A DNA stretch of 64,000 nt from the NCBI GenBank assembly GCA_021295955.1, contig JAGWBJ010000006.1, positions 19,016 to 83,015 on the forward strand, given 5' to 3'. The notes below the pieces were generated by a model. It made no database searches and had not been told where the DNA came from. It saw only the letters and a program-made list of their open reading frames with translations. Below, piece by piece: positions 24,836 through 33,021 of the stretch; the stretch's first letter is position 1; each line of letters opens with the position of its first letter. Origin of the DNA: Dehalococcoidia bacterium. Its GTDB lineage: Bacteria; Chloroflexota; Dehalococcoidia; Lucifugimonadales; JAGWBF01. The position numbers and the translations under genes are program-made.

Positions 24836-25833
24836 TGGACACGGACCAGGGAGGCAACGGACATGCCAGACCCGTGGTGCTGGAGGCCCGGAGCCTGAAG
24901 AAGCACTTCCCCGTCAACAAGGGCCTTCTCATCTCGAGAGTCGCGGGATGGATCAAGGCCGTCGACGGGGTCTCCTTCGAGCTGCGGGAGGGAGAGACCC
25001 TGGGAGTCGTGGGCGAGTCGGGGTGCGGCAAGAGCACGACGGCCAAGATGCTCCTGATGCTGGAGCGGCCCACCGAGGGCAGCATTCTGTTCCAGGGCGA
25101 GGACATTTACAAGGCCGGCGCCGCCCGCCTCAAGGAGTACCGCAGCTCGGTCCAAGCCGTCTTCCAGGACCCGTGGAGCTCCTTGAATCCGCGGATACGG
25201 GTCAAGGACATCATAGCCGAGCCGATGGTCATCAACTGGGGCCTCTCCCGGAAGGAGATACGCGAGCGGGTGGACAAGCTCCTCCTGGACGTGGGCCTCC
25301 ATCCCTATCACGCCGACCTGTATCCCCACGAGTTCAGCGGAGGCCAGAGGCAACGCCTTGCCATAGCCAGGAGCCTGGCCCTCAGCCCGCAGGTCATAGT
25401 GCTGGACGAGCCGGTCTCCGCCCTGGACGTATCCATAAGGGCCCAGATCATGAACCTGCTCATAGACCTGCAGGGCGAATACAACGTGAGCTACGTTCTG
25501 ATCGCCCACAACCTGGCGACGGTCAGGTACATGTGCCACTGGGTGGCGGTAATGTACCTTGGGCAGATAGTGGAGCTGGCCGAGGGGCGGGAGCTCTTCG
25601 ACAATCCCCTGCACCCCTACACCAAGGCCCTCATGTCGGCCGCGCTGCCCTCCCACCCGGACATCGAACGGGAGGAGATAATTCTGACCGGAGAGGTGCC
25701 CTCTCCCGTGGACCCACCCTCGGGCTGCCGGTTCCATCCCCGCTGCCCGTCGGTGATGGACCGGTGCTCGGTGGAAGAGCCGGTGATGCGGGAGGTGGCC
25801 CCCAGGCACCTGGTGTCCTGCCACCTGTACTGA
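24832..25833 (+). CDS. ABC transporter ATP-binding protein, DppF/OppF type
   Basis: 333 residues from ATG 24832, which overlaps the stop of the OppD-type gene; the longer ORF-track start is inside that gene. Walker A GESGCGKSTTAKML, Q-loop AVFQDPWSSLNPR, signature FSGGQRQRLAIARS, Walker B VIVLDEPVSALD. The tail CRFHPRCPSVMDRC matches the family. It completes a five-component peptide-type importer that begins at the lipoprotein gene. Confidence 0.95.
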   Translation: MMDTDQGGNGHARPVVLEARSLKKHFPVNKGLLISRVAGWIKAVDGVSFELREGETLGVVGESGCGKSTTAKMLLMLERPTEGSILFQGEDIYKAGAARLKEYRSSVQAVFQDPWSSLNPRIRVKDIIAEPMVINWGLSRKEIRERVDKLLLDVGLHPYHADLYPHEFSGGQRQRLAIARSLALSPQVIVLDEPVSALDVSIRAQIMNLLIDLQGEYNVSYVLIAHNLATVRYMCHWVAVMYLGQIVELAEGRELFDNPLHPYTKALMSAALPSHPDIEREEIILTGEVPSPVDPPSGCRFHPRCPSVMDRCSVEEPVMREVAPRHLVSCHLY

Positions 25834-25864
25834 CCGGGAAGCACCCGAGTCCGGCCACGCAGTC

Positions 25865-27157
25865 ATGTCCTTAAGAAGCACCCGAGCCCAAGCCAAGGCC
25901 GCCCGACCCTCCGGTCCAAGGGCCCAACCCTCCGGTCCAGGGGCCCAACCCTCCGGTGCGTGGGAGCGACGGTACGACATAGACGTGCCTCTCCAGCTCC
26001 AGTCGACGCCGGGCAACCCCATGAACCCCCGGGAGGTCCTGCAGTACATCTCCGCCTCGCCGGAGCCCGACTTTCACAACACGGTGGTCTTCCGCCGGCT
26101 GGCCCTGTGGCGTGAGAGATACGATGCTTTGCAGGGGGAGGCGGAGGAGGAGTTCCGCTCGGAGCTGGAGGAGCTGCGCCGGGCCGTCGCCTCGGACCTG
26201 GAGCAGGAAGTTGCTCCGGACCGGGACCCCGGCCCCGACCTGGCGCCCCAGGTCAAGGAGCGGGCGTCGCGCCTCGGATTCGCCATGACAGGCGTCGTCC
26301 GGTTCGACAGGAAGTGGGTGTCGCCCGAATACCGGAAGCACGTCCGCTTCAACAACCTGGTGGTGGCGCTCTCGGAGGTGCCCGCGGCTGCGATGGACTC
26401 TGTCCCCTCCAGGGAGTCGTACCTCGCCGCCTTCCGGGCCGAGCTCGCCTCCGGCAAACGCGCCCTCGCCATGGGGGACTTCCTCCGCGGCAAGGGCTAC
26501 CCGGTCCAGTACGTCTACGTCCCCTTGGCGGGGCGCAGTCTGGCCCTGGTCCACCCGTACGCGGTGGAGGCTGGCCTGGGACAGATGGGGGCCAACGGCC
26601 AGCTCCTGTCCCCCGTGGAGGGCAGCCGCAGCACCTTGGTGATGCTCTCCACCGATGCCCCCATGTCCTACGACAAGCCCGTCGACTACGGGATCAACCG
26701 GCTGTGCGAAGAGTGTCGCATCTGCGTGGAGCGCTGTCCGGGCAGGGCCCTCTCGGAGGTGAAGGTAAACTGGAGAGGGGTGCACAAGCACAAGATCAAC
26801 TCGGACCGATGCCTGTCCATGGTGGCGCGCTACTCGGGCTGCAACGTCTGCACCAAGGTGTGTCCGGTGCAGAAGTACGGGCTGGCGGAGGTGATGGACC
26901 ACTACCGCGGCAGCGGGGGTCAGGTCTTGGGCAAGGGCGCCGAGGAGCTGGAGGGCTACGCCATGGACGGCAAGGGCTTTCAAGGCCCGGCCCGCCGGCC
27001 CCGGTTCGGCGTTGCCGACGGAGCGAAGGGGTTCATGGCCATGGCCGACAAGTGGGGCGTGCCCGTACCCTCCACTTCTGCCTCCGAAGCCCGGGCCTAC
27101 TGGGTAGGCCGGCGGGTCCGAAAGACGGGCAAGAATGACGGAGCGACTATGATGTGA
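25865..27157 (+). CDS. Reductive-dehalogenase/QueG-like iron-sulfur protein, first copy
   Basis: 430 residues. The C-terminal half carries VEAGLGQMGANGQLL, similar to the cobalamin-binding region of RdhA and QueG, and two ferredoxin motifs, CEECRICVERCPG and CNVCTKVCPVQKYG. There is no twin-arginine signal and no membrane-anchor gene (rdhB), so it is probably cytoplasmic, unlike respiratory dehalogenases. The N-terminus holds a short repeat PSGPxAQPSGP encoded by 23-base DNA repeats, likely slippage. Cobalamin dependence is inferred from family resemblance. The next gene is a paralogue. Confidence 0.82.
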   Translation: MSLRSTRAQAKAARPSGPRAQPSGPGAQPSGAWERRYDIDVPLQLQSTPGNPMNPREVLQYISASPEPDFHNTVVFRRLALWRERYDALQGEAEEEFRSELEELRRAVASDLEQEVAPDRDPGPDLAPQVKERASRLGFAMTGVVRFDRKWVSPEYRKHVRFNNLVVALSEVPAAAMDSVPSRESYLAAFRAELASGKRALAMGDFLRGKGYPVQYVYVPLAGRSLALVHPYAVEAGLGQMGANGQLLSPVEGSRSTLVMLSTDAPMSYDKPVDYGINRLCEECRICVERCPGRALSEVKVNWRGVHKHKINSDRCLSMVARYSGCNVCTKVCPVQKYGLAEVMDHYRGSGGQVLGKGAEELEGYAMDGKGFQGPARRPRFGVADGAKGFMAMADKWGVPVPSTSASEARAYWVGRRVRKTGKNDGATMM

Positions 27158-27236
27158 CAGGGGCGCCGGTGTCTCCATGCGGCTCCCTTGGCGGCGCCGC
27201 TCGACCCGCCCGAAATCCCGGAGAAGGAGGATGAGC

Positions 27237-28514
27237 ATGGCAACGAGGACTGGAACCCAAAAGCCGAAGGCGCGGTCCCGCAGGGTAGCGGTGCGGAACG
27301 CCCTCAACGAGGCCACCGACTCGATCAAGGTACCCGCCTCTTTGAAGAGCGTGCCGGGAGTACCATTGGACCGGAAGGTGGTCCGCTTCTTCGCCAAGGA
27401 CTATCCCGAAAACAGCTTCTGGGATACGGACGTGTACCGGCACTCGGTGGCATGGTCCGAGAAGCTCAAGCCCCAGCACTCGGAGCTCGCCAAGGACAAG
27501 TTCATAGGGGAGATACGGCGGATCAAGGAGACCATCTGGGACTACGAGGAGCTGCCCGTGGGCGAGGTGCGGGACGACTCTCCCGACCTGACCCAGGCCG
27601 TCCGCCGGCAGGCCCACGATCTGGGTATGACCATGCTGGGCATCACCAGGTTCGATCGAGCATGGGTCAACGCCGAGAGCAAGGGGGATGCCAAGTTCCG
27701 GACGGCCATCGTCGGGATGCTGGAGCAGCCGTGGGACATCACCCAGGAGATGCCCTCCATAGCCAGCTTCGAAGGGTACTACGAGACCCAGCTGGAGATC
27801 AGCCGCCAGGGGATCGCCCTGGCGGACTTCATACGGTCCAAAGGATATCCCGTCCAGTTCGCCTACGTGACCTTTACGGGCCGCAACATGGCCCCCGCCC
27901 TTCCCTACGCGGTGCAGGCGGGGCTGGGGCAGATGGGGGCCAACGGCCAGCTCCTGACACCCATCGGCAGCCGATGCCGTTTCGTGCTGATGACCACCGA
28001 CGCCCCCCTGAAGTACGACAGGCCGGTGGACTACGGCGTCAACGAGCTGTGCGGCAAGTGCCTCGTCTGCGTGCGCCGGTGTCCCGGAAGGGCGCTGCCC
28101 AAGGAGCGGGTATGGTGGCGGGGCGTCTACAAGTACAAGACCGACGCCGAAAGGTGCCTGCCCATGCCCGCCCAGTTCAACGGCTGCGGCATCTGCATGA
28201 AGGTGTGCCCGGTCCAGAAGTACGGGCTCAAAGAGGTCGTCGAGCACTTCGGGGAAACGGGGAAGGTGCTGGGCAAGGGGACCGACGAGCTGGAGGGATA
28301 CACCCTGGGCAACAAGGGATACTGGCCGGCGGGCCGCCTGCCGCGCTTCACCGTCAAGGAGGGCAGCAAGGGCATGATGGCCATGGCCAAGGCCCTCCGC
28401 ATCGACATCGACAACCTGGTGACCGACAACGAGCAGGTGCTGGCCACCTACGGCCGCCGCCGCGGAGACGTATCGGCCACGGACGACGAGGGAGTGGAGC
28501 GCATAGACGAGTAG
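27237..28514 (+). CDS. Reductive-dehalogenase/QueG-like iron-sulfur protein, second copy
   Basis: 425 residues from ATG 27237; AAGGAGG ends directly before ATG 27231, so the second ATG, six bases on, is better spaced. It is colinear with the first copy from KDYPENSFWDTDVYRH onward, with VQAGLGQMGANGQLL and cluster motifs CGKCLVCVRRCPG and CGICMKVCPVQKYG. The pair probably arose by tandem duplication. No twin-arginine signal. Possible roles are intracellular dehalogenation or another reductive C-X or C-O cleavage; the sequence does not decide. Confidence 0.82.
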   Translation: MATRTGTQKPKARSRRVAVRNALNEATDSIKVPASLKSVPGVPLDRKVVRFFAKDYPENSFWDTDVYRHSVAWSEKLKPQHSELAKDKFIGEIRRIKETIWDYEELPVGEVRDDSPDLTQAVRRQAHDLGMTMLGITRFDRAWVNAESKGDAKFRTAIVGMLEQPWDITQEMPSIASFEGYYETQLEISRQGIALADFIRSKGYPVQFAYVTFTGRNMAPALPYAVQAGLGQMGANGQLLTPIGSRCRFVLMTTDAPLKYDRPVDYGVNELCGKCLVCVRRCPGRALPKERVWWRGVYKYKTDAERCLPMPAQFNGCGICMKVCPVQKYGLKEVVEHFGETGKVLGKGTDELEGYTLGNKGYWPAGRLPRFTVKEGSKGMMAMAKALRIDIDNLVTDNEQVLATYGRRRGDVSATDDEGVERIDE

Positions 28515-28637
28515 CCCGGGTCTGGACGGCCTTCATCGAGCAGGCCGCTGTCCAGCCCCCGCATCAGCACATACGGCTTCCTGGGAATAACCGAATAGAA
28601 GATCGGCGTCTCGTTGCTTAAGAAACGGGGACACGGC

Positions 28638-29795
28638 TTAATGCAAGCGGGGTGGCGCCTCCAGCACGTCAAGGATGTCTGCCGCGTAGTAGACACGATT
28701 GCGCCGCCGCTCTCGCACTTGGGTGACGACGCCCGCTCTTTCCAGGCGGGCGATGGCTCGCTGGGCTGTCGTGAACGCTACCTCTAATCTTTCGGCGACG
28801 CCTCGCACCGTCCAGAATGGGTTTTCAACGAAGAGGTCCAGGGCCGTTTCGGGAAGCCTGGACTGACCCCCGGACAACTCTCGCTTCCACTGGGAGAGCA
28901 GGGCGTCTAGGCGCTGGGTCCGTTCCACCGCATCTTCGGACTGGAGTGTTATCCCTCTCAGGAAATAGGTCAGCCACTCCTCCCATTCTCCACGCTCCGT
29001 CACGCCGAGGAGGCGTGCGTAATATTCCTCCCGCGTAGCCTCAAAGTAGGCACTCAGGTAAAGCAACGGAGAAGGGATGACTCCCCGGTCGATCAACAGC
29101 AGCGTGATGAGCAGGCGTCCAACCCGGCCATTTCCGTCGAGGAAGGGGTGAATCGCCTCAAACTGAGCGTGGACGATACCAGCGTGAACCAACGGAGGCA
29201 GTGTGTCGTCTCGGAGAAACCCTTCCCACGCGTCCAGACATGGCATCAACTCTGGAGGTGGCGGTGGCACGTAGGTCGCGTCGTTTAATGTGCATCCCGG
29301 GGGCCCTATCCAGTTCTGGCTGCTACGAAACTCTCCAGGCGTTGCCGCGCCGCCGCGAACGTCGTGCATCAAGCGTTCGTGCATCTCGCGGACGAGGCGT
29401 AGCGACAGAGGCAAGGAATCTAGGCGTTCAACGGCATACTCCAAGGCCGTCACATAGTTCCCCACCTCCCGCAGGTCAGCGGGGCTTCTTTCAACAGCTG
29501 CCCCGGCCTCGGCGGCCAGCAGCTCTCCAAGGGTCGCCTGAGTCCCCTCGATGCGACTGGATAGGACAGCCTCTTTACGGATGAAAGGCCGGATAAGGAG
29601 GTGTGGATTAGGCAGGCGCCGCCCTTCTCCAGCAAGCCTGCCGACCGCTCGGTCTGCGGAAGAGAGTGAGACCATTAGCCCCTCGTCCCATGTCAGCGGG
29701 GGTGGAGGTGGTGCCGGCACAAAGGCCTGATACCCGCCCGGGCAACTCAGCAGACGACCATGGGGCTGTCGTTCTCGCTCAGATGTAGATGCCAT
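28638..29795 (-). CDS. Fic-domain AMP-transferase with N-terminal inhibitory helix and C-terminal winged helix
   Basis: 385 residues from ATG 29795 (AAGGGG upstream); the ORF-track start adds 35 residues that run through AT-rich leader. The Fic core motif HPFLDGNGRVGR is intact. VLSSRIEGTQ fits the (S/T)xxxE(G/N) inhibitory motif placed N-terminal to the core, so activity should be auto-inhibited. A C-terminal winged helix (AERLEVAFTTAQRAIARLERAG) suggests DNA binding, as in many Fic/DOC-like bacterial proteins. It lies next to a recombinase fragment, and its codon usage is less GC-biased than its neighbours, consistent with acquisition by transfer. Confidence 0.9.
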   Translation of the reverse strand: MASTSERERQPHGRLLSCPGGYQAFVPAPPPPPLTWDEGLMVSLSSADRAVGRLAGEGRRLPNPHLLIRPFIRKEAVLSSRIEGTQATLGELLAAEAGAAVERSPADLREVGNYVTALEYAVERLDSLPLSLRLVREMHERLMHDVRGGAATPGEFRSSQNWIGPPGCTLNDATYVPPPPPELMPCLDAWEGFLRDDTLPPLVHAGIVHAQFEAIHPFLDGNGRVGRLLITLLLIDRGVIPSPLLYLSAYFEATREEYYARLLGVTERGEWEEWLTYFLRGITLQSEDAVERTQRLDALLSQWKRELSGGQSRLPETALDLFVENPFWTVRGVAERLEVAFTTAQRAIARLERAGVVTQVRERRRNRVYYAADILDVLEAPPRLH

Positions 29796-29986
29796 TAACC
29801 CCTTATTAGCGGAGATGAGAATAGCGCCGACTCTTATTATCGTTGCAGCATTCTTTCGAAAACAAGCCCGCGTCTGACCATCCTGCCAGGAATTCCACAC
29901 AACGCAAGAAGTCGCACCGAGACGACCTAGGTAGCCGCCACGGGATTCGAAAACTCGAGGCGATTTAGCTTCAACGAGTCAGTTCG

Positions 29987-30190
29987 ATCACCGTCGATGA
30001 GCTTCGCGCCAACGTCCTCACCGAGTCCAGCATCAGGGACCTGGTGAAGATCGTGGACGAGGAGATGGACGGCGTGGCCTCCGAGCAGCGCCAGAGACTC
30101 CAGACCGTCCCTCAGCCTGAGTCCGTTGCAATTGCGTCCAAAGAGTCTTCGTGCAGACGCCTGCCATACGCCCCAGTCTACTCGCAATGA
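29987..30190 (+). pseudogene. Remnant of a large serine recombinase
   Basis: Translation of this frame gives ITVDELRANVLTESSIRDLV followed by KIVDEEMDGVASEQRQRL, which resembles the linker/coiled region that follows the zinc ribbon in large serine recombinases. It has no start, no catalytic domain and loses similarity after about 50 codons, ending at TGA. I regard it as the scar of a mobile element. The remainder of the 463-base interval between the Fic gene and the cupin gene holds no other feature I can see. Confidence 0.5.
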
Positions 30191-30258
30191 CGGGCTGGCG
30201 CGGGCGATTCGACCTCCTGCTCCCACGCAGGATATGGGCGACGGCGACTCCGCCCGGC

Positions 30259-30654
30259 CTACTCTCCCAGGTTGACTACTATGTTGTCCGGAGAGCGCGT
30301 GAGGACGGCCTCGGCCGGCTCGTCGGTGACGTTGCCCTCGATGTGGGGCAGGTGGGCGGGGACGAAGATGTAGTCCCCGGGGCCCGCGTCCACGTACTCC
30401 TTGTAGTCCTCGCCAAAGTAGACTCGCACGTGCCCGCTCAGCACGTAGGCCGCGGTCTCCGCCTCCCCGTGATGGTGGGGCGGCCCCAGCTCGTTGGGCA
30501 CGCAGGTGACGTGCCCCATCCAGATACGCTTGGCCCCCGCGGTATTGCCGTCTATCCCCGGCCTGCGCTCCATCCCCCTCGTCTGGGGAGTCGTGCTCGT
30601 GGGCTGGGTGCCATGCAGCACGCGCACCTTCTGGGCCTCGATGGAAGTGCTCAT
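30259..30654 (-). CDS. Cupin-domain protein
   Basis: 131 residues from ATG 30654, with AAGGAA before it; the ORF-track start is upstream of the promoter-proximal region. The cupin metal motif is GPPHHHGEAETAAYVLSGHVRVYFG, and the second motif is GDYIFVPAHLPHIEGN. Single-domain cupins of this kind include isomerases, dioxygenases and binding proteins; the ligand is not evident. Cytoplasmic. Confidence 0.85.
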   Translation of the reverse strand: MSTSIEAQKVRVLHGTQPTSTTPQTRGMERRPGIDGNTAGAKRIWMGHVTCVPNELGPPHHHGEAETAAYVLSGHVRVYFGEDYKEYVDAGPGDYIFVPAHLPHIEGNVTDEPAEAVLTRSPDNIVVNLGE

Positions 30655-30753
30655 CGTTCCTTCATCCCCTTTCCTGGTCGCCGCACGCCGTCTCCACACC
30701 TGGCCCACCGGGCCGCCGGGCAAGGGACGGCGATGCCGCGCGCCGACTCCAGG

Positions 30754-30759
30754 ATTATA
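30754..30759 (-). promoter_or_regulatory. -10 element (TGCTATAAT) of cupin gene
   Basis: Minus strand GATGCTATAATCC is an extended -10 box roughly 100 bases before the cupin ATG. The same TGCTATAAT form is used before metH, fmt and the Rrf2 gene. Confidence 0.55.
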
Positions 30760-30806
30760 GCATCCTGGCCTCTCATGGCCCGAAACCGGCCACGGGGTGT
30801 CGAGTC

Positions 30807-31106
30807 CTACTCGCGGAAGGCGTTGCAGCCGGTGACCAGGGCCGGGGTGCCTCCCATCAGGTAGGCCACCTGCACCGTCTCGGCTATCTCCTCCTCCGAC
30901 GCCCCCAGGGCCCGGGCCCGCTGGGAGATGACGTACACGCCGTTCTCGTGGGCCAGCAGGGCGTCGCAGAGCATGGTCATCAACGTCTTCACCTTGGCCG
31001 ACAGGGCCCCGTCCGCGATCACGTACTCCCGCACCGAGGTGACGTGCTCCAACATCTTGGGGTCGGCCTTGCCAAGGGTCTCCAGATACGAGGGCGCTTG
31101 CTGCAT
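30807..31106 (-). CDS. Carboxymuconolactone decarboxylase/AhpD-like protein, short form
   Basis: 99 residues: a single CMD-fold helical domain with VKTLMTMLCDALLAHENGVYV and RALGASEEEIAETVQVAYLMGG. The region normally holding the AhpD CxxC-x3-H site has one Cys and a His (C-x5-H), so disulfide reductase activity is doubtful. Family members include gamma-carboxymuconolactone decarboxylase and peroxidase-related proteins. AGGTGC precedes the ATG. Confidence 0.8.
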   Translation of the reverse strand: MQQAPSYLETLGKADPKMLEHVTSVREYVIADGALSAKVKTLMTMLCDALLAHENGVYVISQRARALGASEEEIAETVQVAYLMGGTPALVTGCNAFRE

Positions 31107-31184
31107 GATTGCACCTCCTTTCCCCTACATCTTACTATCGTCGGCAGGAACGGGTCACCGGGTGGAATATCGGGCAGAATCAGC

Positions 31185-31190
31185 TATAAT
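31185..31190 (+). promoter_or_regulatory. -10 element upstream of second CMD-family gene
   Basis: TCAGCTATAATCCTAG gives a perfect TATAAT about 105 bases before the CMD-family ATG. The tandem repeat described next lies in the leader between them. Confidence 0.55.
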
Positions 31191-31204
31191 CCTAGAAACA
31201 AGGG

Positions 31205-31280
31205 CGCTATCCAACTTCGCCCCCGCTATCCGACTTCGCCCCCCGCTATCCAAATTCGCCCCCCGCTATCCAAATCCGCC
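31205..31280 (+). repeat. Four-copy imperfect tandem repeat in the leader of a CMD-family gene
   Basis: CGCTATCCaAcTTCGCCCCC occurs four times in a row with one or two changes per copy (unit about 19-21 bases). The array lies between a TATAAT box and the ATG at 31295, so it would be transcribed as part of the 5' leader. Confidence 0.8.
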
Positions 31281-31294
31281 CCAAGGTGCAAGCC

Positions 31295-31852
31295 ATGGCC
31301 CGTGTACCTACGGCAACCCAGGACAGCATCCCGTCAGACCAGAAGACTGCGTTCCAGGAAGTGGTGGAGCAGCGGGGAGAGGTCCCCGCCGCCGGCCCGG
31401 CATCGATAATGATCAACGTCCCGGAGATCGCCAAGCGGGCTGGACACCTGTCGGACTACCTGAGAAAAGAGTCCACCCTCTCGTCGCGGATCCAGGAATT
31501 GGCGATGCTGGTCACGGCCCGGGAGCTGGACTGCCAGTATATCTGGAACGCCCACGCCGCCGCCGGACGCAGGGCCGGCCTGTCTGACGAGACGGTCGAC
31601 CAGCTACGGGAGCGCCGGGAGCTAACCGCCCTCGCCCGGGACGAGGCCGCCGTCGTGACCTTCGGACGGGAGTTCTTTCGCACTCGCCGGATCAGCGAGC
31701 CCAGCTTCAAGGCGGCCATGGCCCAGTTCGGCGTACGCGGTCTTACGGAGCTCACCAACCTCATGGGGTACTACGCCATGCTGGCCTTCAACATCAACGC
31801 CTTCGAGGTGGACCTTCCGGCAGAGCGGACCGAGCCCGTTCTGCCTGTGTGA
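31295..31852 (+). CDS. Carboxymuconolactone decarboxylase-family protein, long form
   Basis: 185 residues from ATG 31295, chosen over GTG 31286 because AAGG is eight bases upstream. CMD-fold features: STLSSRIQELAMLVTARELDCQYIWNAH (with Cys and His in the active-site helix, C-x6-H) and AGLSDETVDQL. This type is usually annotated as a decarboxylase- or peroxidase-related protein that acts on aromatic catabolites. It is divergent from the short CMD protein just upstream. Terminates 26 bases before the convergent cyclase gene. Confidence 0.82.
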   Translation: MARVPTATQDSIPSDQKTAFQEVVEQRGEVPAAGPASIMINVPEIAKRAGHLSDYLRKESTLSSRIQELAMLVTARELDCQYIWNAHAAAGRRAGLSDETVDQLRERRELTALARDEAAVVTFGREFFRTRRISEPSFKAAMAQFGVRGLTELTNLMGYYAMLAFNINAFEVDLPAERTEPVLPV

Positions 31853-31878
31853 GAGCCCGTCACGAGCTACGCACTGCC

Positions 31879-32832
31879 TCAGAACACGGCTATGGGGTTT
31901 ACGGGCGTCCCGGTGACGTTCACCAGCCTCAGGGGGCCCATGCACAGCATGAACTCCCACCGGCCCCGTTCCTCGCAGGCCCGGGCCAGCTCATCCAGGT
32001 TGGCGTTGTCGATCAGGCACATCCCCAGGAACACCAGGCTCAACGTGTGCAGCGGACTCATGATCCCGTCGTAGGTCGTGTCCGGCCGCAGGTCGTTGGA
32101 TGTGTCGGTGCCCAGCATGGCGATCTCCCGCCGGTGGAACCACGGGATGCACGCCACGTGGCAGGCTGTCCCTCCGTCCACATTGGGATCGAAGGGCCCC
32201 TCCTCCAGCCTTCGCCGGTAGTTGCCCGTGCGGACCAGCAGCAGGTCCCCCTTCTCCACACTCAGCCCCGCGTCCTTCTCCGCCGCGTCCAGGTCCTCGG
32301 GGAACACGGGCTCGTCCGGGTCGAGCCAACGCTTGCCCTTCAGCCTGGCGATGTCCAGCAGCACCCCCCGGGTCACGATCCCGTCGCGGGCCACGTCTAT
32401 GGCGTGGGACCGGGCGCCATGCCGGGCGGTCACCATATTCGCGGGCACGCCGTTGTACATCTTGCCCCGCCACGAGTAGTGGGCGAGGCTGTCCAAGTGG
32501 GTGATGGTGTGCCCGTGGAACACCATCCCTATGTACTCGCCGGCGCCGTACCTGGTGCGCCTTATCTCGGGCGGGTCCGTGTCCCGGCCCTCGCCGCTGT
32601 CCACCATGAACCGCTGAAACTGGAAGGGGACGTCCGGGGCCGTCTCCGAGACTATGGGCCTGGAGCAGGTCACCGTCACGCCCTCCCGCACCAGCCGGCT
32701 CGCCGCAATCCTCTTCTCCGTCGTTATGTGGTTGAGCGTGCCCATCTGGTCGTCGGGTCCCCAGCGCCCCCAGTTGCTCAGGGACTCCATGTATCCCAGT
32801 ACCTCCTCTTCGCTGGGAACGTGAACAGGCAT
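31879..32832 (-). CDS. Cyclase-family (kynurenine formamidase-like) hydrolase
   Basis: 317 residues. The metal motif of the cyclase/formamidase family is seen as HGHTITHLDSLAHYSW (H-x-x-T-H-x-D). Other family landmarks are GWGPDDQMG-like WGRWGPDDQMGTLN at the N-terminus, GVLLDIARLKG and GDLLLVRTGNY. Family enzymes hydrolyse N-formylkynurenine, cyclic amides or related compounds. ATG follows GAGAGGAGTGGGAG. Confidence 0.88.
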   Translation of the reverse strand: MPVHVPSEEEVLGYMESLSNWGRWGPDDQMGTLNHITTEKRIAASRLVREGVTVTCSRPIVSETAPDVPFQFQRFMVDSGEGRDTDPPEIRRTRYGAGEYIGMVFHGHTITHLDSLAHYSWRGKMYNGVPANMVTARHGARSHAIDVARDGIVTRGVLLDIARLKGKRWLDPDEPVFPEDLDAAEKDAGLSVEKGDLLLVRTGNYRRRLEEGPFDPNVDGGTACHVACIPWFHRREIAMLGTDTSNDLRPDTTYDGIMSPLHTLSLVFLGMCLIDNANLDELARACEERGRWEFMLCMGPLRLVNVTGTPVNPIAVF

Positions 32833-33002
32833 CTCCCACTCCTCTCTCGCCGGCGTGATCGGCCCTGGCTCCGGACCGTCTGAAGCGCCGGCTGCTCCCC
32901 GACAACCCTTTGCGCCACCGACCGGCTAATGATAACACCGATGGGTCGACGGCGCGGGTCAGGGCCTACGACGGGTCGGGCCCCGGGGCGTCGGGCCGCG
33001 TG

Positions 33003-33008
33003 TATAAT
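33003..33008 (+). promoter_or_regulatory. -10 element overlapping possible start of HAM1-like gene
   Basis: GTGTATAATGG gives TATAAT whose last bases overlap the first ATG (33007) of the downstream frame. Transcription would begin near 33015, so ATG 33022 or GTG 33013 should be the start, with almost no leader. Confidence 0.5.
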
Positions 33009-33021
33009 GGCGGTGTCCGCG

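Noticed and set aside
29927-30226. 99-codon minus-strand ORF in the Fic-cupin gap
   Set aside because: The opposite strand carries a recognisable recombinase fragment; this ORF shows no family signal.
31205-31280. Possible CRISPR array
   Set aside because: Units are directly adjacent with no variable spacers, so it is a simple tandem repeat.
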